Made by a program: the position numbers and the translations under genes
Notes under the pieces: generated by a model
What the model was told of the DNA's origin: nothing
Database searches by the model: none
What the model saw: only the letters and a program-made list of their open reading frames with translations
Shown: positions 1 to 32,200 of the stretch, in pieces
Position numbering within the stretch: position 1 is the stretch's first letter
How the letters are laid out: every line of letters starts with the position of its first letter
Origin: Sitta carolinensis
Taxonomy: Eukaryota; Chordata; Aves; Passeriformes; Sittidae
Direction of reading: 5' to 3'
NCBI GenBank assembly: GCA_032173965.1
Contig: CM063289.1
Location: forward strand, 30,546,690-30,610,689
Length of the DNA stretch: 64,000 nt

Positions 1-434
1 TCAAAGGGGGCAGGGGCTGAGGGCATCATGCAAGGAGCTGCAGAAATGCCCCTGGAGCTCCAGGTGTCCCCTGCTGTCACAGGCACTGCCATCTGCTTCC
101 CACAGCACAGATCCTGCCCATTCCCATTCCCATTCCCACTCCCCAAAAGCCCCTTTCCCCTTTCAGGGCTCATTTCCCCACAGCCAGGGCCAGTTCTGGT
201 CCCCACCCTGGGGATCAAAGGGGGCAAGCTGGGCCTGAGCCCCCTGAGCCAGCCCTGCTCCAGCTGGAAGGCAATTCCCACACCTGGAGAGCTGAGCGGG
301 AGCTCAGAGGGAGTGTTCATCTGGACACGTTGAAAACCTGGGAATTTTAGTGTGGAACTGTAAAAAATCCTGCTACAGAACCTCCAGGGCTGTATCCATG
401 AGAAACCGAGGGGCTGGAGAAGGGAACAGAGCTG
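1..434. other. Flank of LRRC40 with no recognised gene
   Basis: Downstream of LRRC40. GC-rich, with a short run of CATTCC-like repeats near 120-140. The open frames here are unsupported. Confidence 0.5.
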
Positions 435-890
435 GGAAGGGACTGGAGAATCCCTGAGGAGCTGGGAAGGGATGGAAATCCCTGAGGAGCTGGAAGGGAC
501 TGGAGAATCCCTGAGGAGCTGGGAAGGGACTGGAGAATCCCTGAGGAGCTGGGCAGGGACTGGAGAATCCCTGAGGAGCTGGGAAGGGACTGGAGAATCC
601 CTGAGGAGCTGGGAAGGGACTGGAGAATCCCTGAGGAGCTGGGAAGGGACTGGAGAATCCCTGAGGAGCTGGGAGGGGACTGGAGAATCCCTGAGGAGCT
701 GGGAAGGCTCAGCCTGGAGCAAAGGAGGCTCCAGGGGAATTTCTGGCTCTGCCCAACTCCTGCCAGGAGGGGACAGCCAGGGGGATTTGGGATCTGGGAA
801 CAGGGCACAGGGACAGGAGAGAGGGAAGGGCCCCAGGGCAGGCTCAGGGGGGACAGCAGCAGGAATTTCCCATGGAAAGGGGGGTCAGGG
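435..890 (-). repeat. CR1 LINE fragment containing a 30-bp minisatellite
   Basis: Positions 435-705 hold about nine copies of a 30-bp unit built on CTGAGGAGCTGGGAAGGGAC plus TGGAGAATCC. The flank at 705-890 is CR1-like and is the reverse complement of the segment at 12070-12240. The same unit is amplified there in the opposite orientation. Confidence 0.8.
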
Positions 891-1034
891 AGTGGGAGGG
901 GGTAGAGCCCCACCGCAGGGCAGCACCTGCAGGACACGTGGAATGGTGTTTGAACCATGGCAGTGTCTGGAAGGGCCATTCCCAGCGTGTCAGTGACAGC
1001 CTGAAGCACCCAGAGCAGCCAGCCAAGGGGAACA

Positions 1035-1040
1035 TTTATT
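1035..1040 (-). terminator. Candidate LRRC40 poly(A) signal
   Basis: AATAAA on the minus strand in the context CACAATAAATGTTCCCC, 1.6 kb past the LRRC40 stop. If used, the 3'UTR contains the whole minisatellite at 1690-2665. No transcript evidence is available here. Confidence 0.5.
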
Positions 1041-1689
1041 GTGTCAGTGCAGCAGCAGCCCCAGGCTCGCTCAGGTGAGCCCTGCACACACCTGGGGCTC
1101 CTCTCAGCACCTCCCAGCTCCAGCACTCACCCACACTCACACCAGGGAGCAGCTCTGGGGGCAGCAGTGATCAAAAAGGGATACAAAACCCAAGAGTGCT
1201 CCCTTCCCTCTGTCCCCAGTGCTGGGATGGTGACAGCTCCCTCCACAGCCCAGCCAGCTGCAGGCAGCACTGTGGGCTGCTGCAGGCAGCTCTCCTCGCT
1301 CTCCTGGAGTACAAACACTGCAAACGGGGTGGGGGATGCTGCAATCCCTGCTGGAACGTGCAGAGGGCAGGGAATGTTCACAGCTGCCTTCTCACCACTG
1401 CAGCAAAGGAGCAGGGGAAGGATGCAGGCAGTGGAGCCAGGGGTGCTGGTGGCACAGGGTGATGCTCACCTGGCTGCTCCTGGGGGGCTGGAATGTGGCT
1501 GGGCAGGAATTGCAGCAGTGCAGCCATGCCCTTGGCCAGGCCAGGCTCAGAGGGAATGCCAGGCCAGGCTCAGGGCTCAGGAGGAATGCCAGGCTCAGGA
1601 GGGAATGTGGCTCCAGAAGAATTCCAGCACGGTGGCCGTGCTCTTGGCCAGGCCAGGCTGAAGTGGGAATGCCCAGGCTCAGGATGAAT

Positions 1690-23713
<22,024 letters not shown>

Positions 23714-24400
23714 CCCCGCACGGCCCGGGCCGCGGGCTGCAGCCGGGGCCGGGGCTGGGATTGCTGCCGCACGCAGCCGGGGCCGGATCTAGAGCCGGAC
23801 GCGGCCGGGCTGGGGCCGCTCGCAGCCGGGGCTGGGGCCGGTCCCTCAACGCCTCGCAGCCGGCTGGGCCGCTCGCTCGAGCCGGGGCTCGGCCGGGATG
23901 CCGTCTCGCTCGAAGCCGGGGCCGCTCGCAGCCGGGGATGGGGCCGGTCTCGCTCGAAGCCGGGGCCGCTCGCAGCCGGGGATGGGGCCGGGGCCGCTCG
24001 CAGCCGGAGCCGCACGCAGCCGGGGCCGGATCTAGAGCCGGACGCGGCCGGGCTGGCCGCTCGCAGGCGGACTGGCCTGCTCGCTGCGGGGCCGCTCGTA
24101 GCGGACTGGCGCTGCTCGCAGCCGGGTCCGGGGCCGCTCGCAGGCGGACTGGCGCTGCTCGCAGCGGTCCGGGGCCGCTCGCAGGCGGGACTGGCGCTGC
24201 TCGCGCCGGGTCCGGGGCCGCTCGTAGCCGAGACTGGCGCTGCTCGCTGCCGGGGCTGGTGCCGCTCTTAGGCGGGACTGGCGCTGCTCGCTGCCGGGGC
24301 TGGTGCCGGGCCCGCCCGCAGCCGTTGCCGCTCGCAGGCGGGGCCGGGCTGTTGCCGCCCGCAGCCGGAGCCGCCCGCGGGGCCCCGCCTGCGAGGCGGG
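23714..24400 (-). promoter_or_regulatory. LRRC40 5'UTR/promoter region with a GC-rich tandem repeat
   Basis: Extremely CpG-rich. Beginning about 20-30 bp upstream of the LRRC40 ATG, imperfect units of GCCGCTCGCAGCCGGGGC recur to about 24330. A CpG-island promoter is expected here because exon 1 abuts it. TSS not determinable. Confidence 0.6.
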
Positions 24401-24589
24401 TCCAGCCCGGCCCATCCCAGCCCGGCTCAGCCCATCCCAGCCCATCCCATCGCGGCGCCGCCATTTCCCGCCCCGCGGTGCCGAAATGGAGCCGTGCCGC
24501 GCTGCTCGCGGTGCTGCTGTCCGCGGACACCCGTGGAAAGGGCGCTTTGACATCGGTTTATGGTTTTTCCTTCCCCGGCAGCCTGGCGG

Positions 24590-24760
24590 GGGCTGCGGGC
24601 TCGATGATGCTCAGTGTGCTGCTGTGTCCCTGCTGCTCCAAGCCCCGCTGTCCAACCGCAGCTGCTCTGGGAATTCCATCCCAGGGCAGGATTTCTCTCC
24701 AATAGCCCACGGGGAATCAGCGCCCAGCAGCTCCCAGCGAGAGGAAAACGCAGAAGAAGG
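24590..24760 (+). repeat. Probable CR1 fragment
   Basis: GTCCCTGCTGCTCCAAGCCC, GCTGCTCTGGGAATTCCATC and TTCTCTCCAATAGCCCACG fit the CR1 pattern seen at 11290 and 33060. Confidence 0.5.
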
Positions 24761-25450
24761 AATGTTGGAATGAATGGTGGCTCCCTTCACTGTGGAACAG
24801 CGCGTTTGTGTTTCACACACTCCCCTCTTCGAAAAATGCTTCTACGAGTTACTGGAATGCAAAGTAATTAGTGAAGGTTTAAATACATCAGTCAAGTGTG
24901 TGATTAGGGAAACTCACTTCAGGCACTTGCTCTTGACTAAGGATCCCATTAGTTTTTTACCAGCGTTCTTCAGTTCCCCCTTTTTTTTTTTCTCCTCCCT
25001 CAGTCAGGGTAGAAACACCCAGCAAATACTGGGTATTTTAACTGATTATTAAAAATCCAGTGGTGCTTCAAAAGGGGTTTTAAGGACTTCAGGGGGTGAG
25101 AGGTGTGAGCCTCAGGCCCCTGGTAAAAACACTCTGAGTTTCATCTCTCTCGGTTCCGGTGCTGCTGGAAATCAATCGAGTTCCACTCGGTGGCTGACAA
25201 ATTCAAATGTGGAGTTTAAATAAGCTTTTGGCAGTCAGGGCATCTGGGGTTGAGTTATTGACAGCCCGAGGGGCAGTGGAAGATTATTCCTTGTGCTTTT
25301 GGTGTTATTTGTCTGAGTCTTTGCAATGTTTCCTTATCACGCAGAATTTTTTTTAGCTATTTTTACCAATACTTTCCATCAACATCAGCGATTTCACTGT
25401 TGTCGGTTAGTTACAAAAATGAAAGCACTTAATATTACATAGTCTCTATT
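24761..25450. other. Intergenic, nothing recognised
   Basis: Unique-looking sequence between the LRRC40 promoter and the AT-rich array; no gene seen. Confidence 0.4.
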
Positions 25451-26275
25451 TTAATATTATGCCAAGCTGTAATATATTTATGACATAATTATTTTCGTAA
25501 GTTATATGGCGCGTGCAAAAGCTGACATTATACTATATCAAAAAGCAGTTAAAAAAAAATTACAAATTATACTATAGCAAAGTCGTTATGATTAATAATA
25601 ACTTAAAAAAGCTAACACATAAATGCAAAAGCCAGAGTTTATTTATAACAATATCCAAATCGCTATGATTAATAACTGCTTGTAAAAGCTAATACATATA
25701 TGCGAAAAACAATGGTTGTATTATTTATAATATCCAAATCGCTATGATTAATAACTTGTAAAAGCTAATACATAAACGCAAAAGCCAGTATTTTTTTAAT
25801 ATTATTTATAATATCCAAATCGCTGTGATTAATAACTTGTAAAAGCTAATACATAAACGCAAAAGCCAGTATTTTTAATATTATTTATAATATCCAAATC
25901 ACTACGATTAATAATTTGTCAAAGCCGATATTTATATTATTTATAACAATATCAAAATCGTTATGATCGATAATAACTTGTAAAAGCTAATACATAAATG
26001 CGAAAGCAAATATTTATGTTATTTATAACAATACCCAGTTCTCTATGAGTAATAAATAACAACTTATAAAAGCTAATACATAAACACAAAGCCAATACTT
26101 ACATTGTTATTTATAACAACATCCAAATCTCCACGATTAGTAACAACTTGTAAAAGTGAACACATAAATAGGAAAGCAAATATTTGTTATGTGTAACAAT
26201 ATCCAGTTGTGTGTGATCAGTAACAACTTGTAAAAGTGAACATATAAATAGGAAAGGCGGTGTTTACGTTGTATT
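25450..26275. repeat. AT-rich satellite-like array, about 80-bp unit
   Basis: About ten imperfect units sharing ATCGCTATGATTAATAAC, TTGTAAAAGCTAATACATAA and TTATTTATAACAATATCC. Divergence increases toward 26275. Confidence 0.88.
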
Positions 26276-26329
26276 TCTAAAATGACAAGGGAGGAGGAGG
26301 GAACACCGGCCCCTCAGGGCACTCTCAGG

Positions 26330-28735
26330 GACCCCTCGGAGCCCACTCAGGATCCATTTGGAGCCCACTCAGGGTCCACTCAGAGCCCACTCAGGGTCCA
26401 CTCAGAGCCCACTCAGGGTCCACTCAGGGTCCATTCAGAGCCCACTCAGGGTCCACTCAGAGCCCACTCAGGGTCCACTCAGAGCCCACTCAGGGTCCAT
26501 TCAGAGCCCACTCAGAGCCCACTCAGAGCCCACTCAGGGTCCACTCAGAGCCCACTCAGGGTCCACTCAGGGTCCACTCAGAGCCCACTCAGGGTCCACT
26601 CAGGGTCCACTCAGAGCCCACTCAGGGTCCACTCAGGGTCCATTCAGAGCCCACTCAGGGTCCACTCAGGGTCCACTCAGGGTCCACTCAGGGTCCACTC
26701 AGGGTCCATTCAGAGCCCACTCAGGGTCCATTCAGGGTCCACTCAGGGTCCACTCAGAGCCCACTCAGGGTCCACTCAGAGCCCACTCAGAGCCCACTCA
26801 GGGTCCATTCAGAGCCCACTCAGGGTCCACTCAGAGCCCACTCAGGGTCCACTAAGAGCCCACTCAGGGTCCACTCAGAGCCCACTCAGGGTCCACTCAG
26901 AGCCCACTCAGAGCCCACTCAGGGTCCACTAAGAGCCCACTCAGGGTCCACTCAGAGCCCACTCAGGGTCCACTCAGAGCCCACTCAGGGTCCACTCAGA
27001 GCCCACTCAGGGTCCATTCAGGGTCCACTCAGGGTTCACTCAGGGTCCACTCAGGGTTCATTCAGAGCCCACTCAGAGCCCACTCAGGGTTCATTCAGAG
27101 CCCACTCAGAGCCCACTCAGGGTCCATTCGGAGCCCACTCAGGGTCCACTCAGAGCCCACTCAGAGCCCACTCAGGGTCCACTCAGAGCCCATTCAGGGT
27201 CCACTCAGAGCCCATTCAGGGTCCATTCAGGGTCCACTCAGGGTCCATTCAGAGCCCACTCAGAGCCCACTCAGGGTCCACTCAGAGCCCACTCAGAGCC
27301 CATTCAGGGTCCACTCAGGGTCCATTCAGAGCCCACTCAGAGTCCATTCAGAGCCCACTCAGGGTCCATTCGGAGCCCACTCAGAGCCCACTCAGGGTCC
27401 ATTCAGAGCCCACTCAGGGTCCACTCAGGGTCCACTCAGGGTTCACTAAGAGCCCACTCAGGGTCCACTCAGGGTCCATTTGGAGCCCACTCAGGGTCCA
27501 TTCAGGGTCCACTCAGGGTTCACTAAGAGCCCACTCAGGGTCCACTCAGGGTCCATTCAGAGACCACTCAGGGTCCACTCAGGGTCCATTCAGAGCCCAC
27601 TCCGAGTCCACTCAGGGTCCACTCAGAGCCCACACAGGGTCCACTCAGAGCCCACTCGGAGCCCATTTGGAGCCCACTCAGGGTCCCCCTCAGGGTCCCC
27701 TCAGAGCCCCTCAAAGCCCCCTCAAGGTCCCTCAGAGCCCCCTCAAGGTCCCTCAGAGCCCACTCAGAGACCCTCAAAGGTCCCTCAGAGCCCCCTCAGG
27801 GCTCCTCAGAGCCCCTCAAAGCCCCCTCAAGGTCCCTCAGAGCCCCCTCAAGGTCCCTCAGAGCCCACTTAAGGTCCCTCAGTGCTCACTTAGAGCCTCC
27901 TGAGGGTCCCCTCAGAGCCCCCTCAGAGGTCCCACAGAGCCCACTCAGGGTCCTCCCTCAGGGTCCCCTCAGAGCCCCCTCAAGGTTCCCTCAGTGCCCA
28001 CTCAGAGCTCCTCAGGTTTCCCTCAAAGTCCCCTCAAGGTCCCTCAGAGCTCTCTCAGGGTCCATTCAGAGCCCCCTCAAAGAGGCTTCAGAGTCCTCTC
28101 AGAGTCCTTCAGAGCCCACTCAGGGTCCCCCCTCTGGGTCCCCTCAGAGCCCCTTGAAGCCCCTCAGAGCCCACCCAGGGTCCCCTCAGGTTCCCTCAGA
28201 GCCCACCCCGGGTCCCCTCAGGTCCCCTCAGAGCCCCCTCAGGTCCCCTCAGAGCCCCTTGAAGCCCCCTCAAAGCCCCCTCAGGTCCCCGCAGAGCCCC
28301 CTCAGGGTCCCCTCAGGTCCCCTTAAGCCCCCTCGGGTCCCCTCACCCAGAGCCCCTTGAAGCCCCCTCAGGGTCCCCTCAGAGCCCACCCAGGGTCCCC
28401 TCAGGGTCCCCTCAGAGCCCCCTCAGGTCCCCTCAGAGCCCCTTGAAGCCCCCTCAGGGTCCCCTCAGAGCCCACCCAGGGTCCCCTCAGGGTTCCCTCA
28501 GGGTCCCCTCAGAGCCCCTTGAAGCCCCCTCAGGGTCCCCTCAGAGCCCACCCAGGGTCCCCTCAGGGTCCCCTCAGGCCCCTTAGAAGCCCCCTCAGGG
28601 TCCCCTCAGAGCCCCCTCAGAGCCCCCTCAGGTCCCCTCAGAGCCCACCCAGGGTCCCCTCAGGGTCCCCTCAGAGCCCCTTGAAGCCCCCTCAGGGTCC
28701 CCTCAGAGCCCACCCAGGGTCCCCCCCGGATGCCC
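26330..28735. repeat. 2.4-kb array of 11-mers upstream of the SRSF11 promoter
   Basis: Two alternating 11-mers, GGTCCACTCAG and AGCCCACTCAG (with a CATTCAG variant), in irregular order to about 27690. After that the unit drifts to GGTCCCCTCAG / AGCCCCCTCA up to the promoter edge. Confidence 0.95.
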
Positions 28736-28739
28736 CCCG

Positions 28740-29163
28740 GTTTCCCGCGCGCGGGCCGGCCCGTGAGGGGAGCAGGGTGGGGGTGGGGTGGGAGCTGAGC
28801 TCGGCCCCATCCGCGCAGGCGCCGCTCCCCTCCCTTCCCCCGCTCCCCGCGCGCGGCCGGCGGCGCGGCGCAGGCGCGGGGGGCGCGCGCAGGCGCGGCG
28901 CGGGGCACTGTGGGATACTGCGGCCCGGGCAGGCTGGTGAGGCGGCGCGCGCGGGGCGGCGGGGCCGGGCCGGGCCGGGGGCGGCGGGCGAGGGGCACCG
29001 AACGCACCGAACCCACCCCAGCGCGACCGGGGGGCACCCACAACCACCCCACCACCCAACCCAACCGGGGGGGCAGCGAACCGCAGCGCTCCGCCCGCGC
29101 CTCACCCGCGCTCCCCGCCCCCGCTGTGTCTGCTGCAGCACCGGCGGAGCGGGCGGCGGCGCG
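28740..29163 (+). promoter_or_regulatory. SRSF11 CpG-island promoter and 5'UTR
   Basis: Dense CpG (GCGCGCGCAGGCGCGGCGCG) directly after the array, then GCACTGTGGGATACTGCGGC, which resembles initiator/SBS-type housekeeping promoter elements (weak match). The ATG at 29164 has a good context (GCGATGG). Confidence 0.7.
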
Positions 29164-29291
29164 ATGGCCTCCAGCAGCGGCACCGACGTGATCCAGGTCA
29201 CCAACGTCTCGCCCAGCGCCAGCTCGGAGCAGATGCGGACCCTCTTCGGCTTCCTGGGCAAGATCGAGGAGCTGCGCCTCTTCCCCCCCGA
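29164..29291 (+). CDS. SRSF11: SRSF11 exon 1 (start codon)
   Basis: Starts MASSSGTDVIQVTNVSPSAS and ends LRLFPP, with donor GA|GTGAGT. The N-terminus is short and lacks the long Gly run of the human protein. It was chosen because this ATG is the only one close to the RRM in this frame. Confidence 0.93.
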
Positions 29292-32200
29292 GTGAGTGCG
29301 GGCCCGGCCCGGCCCCCCCCGCGCCCTGCCCGGCGCCGCCTCCCGCCCGCCCCGCCGGCGGCCCCGGCCCTGCCGTGCCTGCCTGCCTTCCTTCCCTTCC
29401 TTCCTTCTTCCTTCCCTTCCTTCCTTCCTTCCCTTCCTTCCTTCCTTCCCTTCCTTCTTCCCTTCCTTCCCTTCCTTCCTTCCTTCTCCTTCCTTTCCTT
29501 CCTTCTTCCTTCCTCCTTCCTTCCTTCCTTTCCTTCCTTCCTTCCTTCCTTTCCTTTCCTTTCTCTTTCCTTTCCTTTCCTTTCCTTTCTTTCCTTTCTT
29601 CTTCCTTCTTCCTTTTCCTTCTTTCTTCCTTTCCTTTTTCCTTCCTTCCTTCCCTTTCCTTCCTTCCCTTTCCTTCCTTCCCTTTCCTTCTCCCTTTTCC
29701 TTCCTTCCCTCCTTTTCCTTCTCCTTCCTCCTCCCCCTCCCTCCCTCCCCTCCCTCCCGTCCTTCCTTCCTTCTCCTTCCTTCCTTCGCCTTCCGCTGGC
29801 GGCCTCACCTCCAGCTTGGGCAGGGGGAAAAAAAAAATCTTCTCTAGCTGGAGATAAATGTGTTCGCTCCAAAGAACTTTCGTGCTACAGGAGCGGGTTA
29901 GCGCTAATAATTTACTAATTGCTAATTAGCTTTTTACTAATTTACCAAGAATTCGCTTTTAGTGTTTGTGTTCCTTGCAAAAAAAAAAAATCCGTGCTGA
30001 GCAGGAAGGTGCTCGCTAACAGATAAATGCACGCTTCTCGTTTGTGAGTCTTGCAAGGAGTTCTGTGCAAGTTAAAACAAATAATGCGCTTTTGAAGTGT
30101 GTATATGACTGAGAATAAAGTTTCGGGTACCCCGGTAATTTACGAATAGCCACAAACAAACAAACAAAAAAAGAAATAAGGCAGTTAGTCTTCACTTGCA
30201 GTTAAGGTCTAATGAAAATAAATAGTGCTTTTAGGATCCTTTCCGATGCAGTATCACACTTGGGTGTTAGCAGTGCTGATTCAGTTTGATTGATTTGCAG
30301 AGCCTGATGTCATTATCTGTTGGTGTTTTGCATATTCATTATGGAAGTTAAAGGTTTTCTTTCTGCCACGGTGAAGATTAACCAAACAAGAACATTCTAA
30401 TACCCAAAATTACTTAGATATTTTATTTTACGGGTAAAAACTACCACAAAATACTTGATTTTCCTCTTTGAGGCTCCCTGCTAGCACAAACCAAAGGCAG
30501 TTCCAGGTGGAATTTCCATGTTCCCAGCTGGCAGGAGCTCACCTGTCACAGGTGCAGCCCTTTCCTGGGCTGCTCTGCCTTTGAACACTTTGTCTCTTTT
30601 TCCAGGGCTGTTGTTGGAGGTGGTTGGTGTCTCTGAAACTTTGTAGATGCACATAGTCTGATGTGTTCAGAGTGCCTTGGTGTCCTTTCCCCTGGCTGAG
30701 GAGGGCCCTGGGGCTCCTTCCCTGCAGGTTTCCTCTGGGCTGGTGGGAATCTGTTCCCATCAGGGCCCCCAGTTCCACCTCACCCCAAAGACAGGGACAT
30801 TTTCTGAGAGTGCCACCTTCTTCTCCTTCAGATTCCAGCTCCTGCCTTTTCCCTGCCCAAGGTGTCCGTCTGGTTTTGGAGATTATATAAATTTTATATA
30901 AATATAAGTTATAATGTGGGAATTCTCCCCATAATCTGCATTCCTTTGTGCCCTGCTCCTGCTGGGATTCTCCCTGGCCTGCAGTCCTGGAGGAACCAAT
31001 CCCATTTCCATTGCTCCACCTCCTCCTTTGATCCTTGTCACTGTGACTCTGCTGCAGAACTTCCTTATCCTGCTGCACTTCCAGATCCCTGTAACTTCCT
31101 GAGCTCCTCTAAATTCCTGCCTTGCCTTCTCTCATCCTCTTTTTTCCCAGTTTATTTAACCCCCTGTTTCCCATTTATTGTACACCTCAGCTGCATCTTT
31201 AATGCACAACCAACTTTGGGACTTCTTCCAGTTTTCCTCCCCCTCCTGCTTTTTTCCCTGACTCCATTGCCTGTTCTCCCCTTTATTGTATTCCATAAAA
31301 CTCCAGCCAGTCTGGAAAGTGGTGGGGATGGATTTCTGAGTTTCCTGTATTCCAGCTCCAGGAAAGCCTTGTGTGTCCCAGCATTCCAGTGGCTGAGAGA
31401 CAATTCCTGAATGTTTCAGTCTTGGGGGAATTAGAATAATGATGGATGATGGCTTTTTTTGGGAGCTGTTGAGAACATCCAGTTCTTGTTGAATTTCACC
31501 CAGCTTGGATTTGAGAGTGTGTGGAAATACCATTTTTAAAAGTGCAATACACAGATGTAAATTAAATGTCAGGCTGCAGAAGCATTGCCTAACACATTTT
31601 CAGTTGTTATTTTAGGTTCATTATTTTGGGAGAAAGCTCAGCTATCCCAGAGCATTCCCAGTGGCACTCCTGGCTGTAACCAGGATCTGCTGAAGGGTCA
31701 GTAGGATCTGCTCTGATTCACATCCCTTTGTCATCACTGGCATTTTAATAATGCCTGAGAATATTGGGCTGCATTTCTCTAATGAATTGTGTCATTTTGG
31801 TGCAGTTTCAGTTAGGATCTCCTTCACCTCTGCCATCATCCCTTGATTTACTTTTCTCTATGACTGTACTGTGATTCTGTTAAACACCTTCTGCTAACAC
31901 TTCTTTGGGTTTCTGTTATTATTTTTTATTTATTAATTATGGGCTAAAAAAGGCACCATTTTGGCAAACTGCTGTGGATTCCTGGGCACAAAAGAACCAA
32001 CAGATTCATTTTATTTTTTTTCCCCTCATTTATCACTGCAGTTATTTCCCAATTTATTCAGTCTGCAAGCTGTGGGAGCAAGTGGCTGTTTCTAATTTTA
32101 ATGCCTCAGAAGCTGCAATGTGCTGGCTGCAGTTTAGTTTTCCCCATCAGGTGAAATGTAAGGTTATTGAAGCGTGCCCTGACAGGCACTGGGGCAGTTG

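Noticed and set aside
26282..28360. Tandem 11-mers considered as a CRISPR-like array
   Set aside because: No unique spacers between repeats; a simple minisatellite in a vertebrate genome.
28900..28925. Possible ZNF143/SBS element in the SRSF11 promoter
   Set aside because: GCACTGTGGGATACTGCGGC only partly matches the consensus; kept as a remark, not as a feature.
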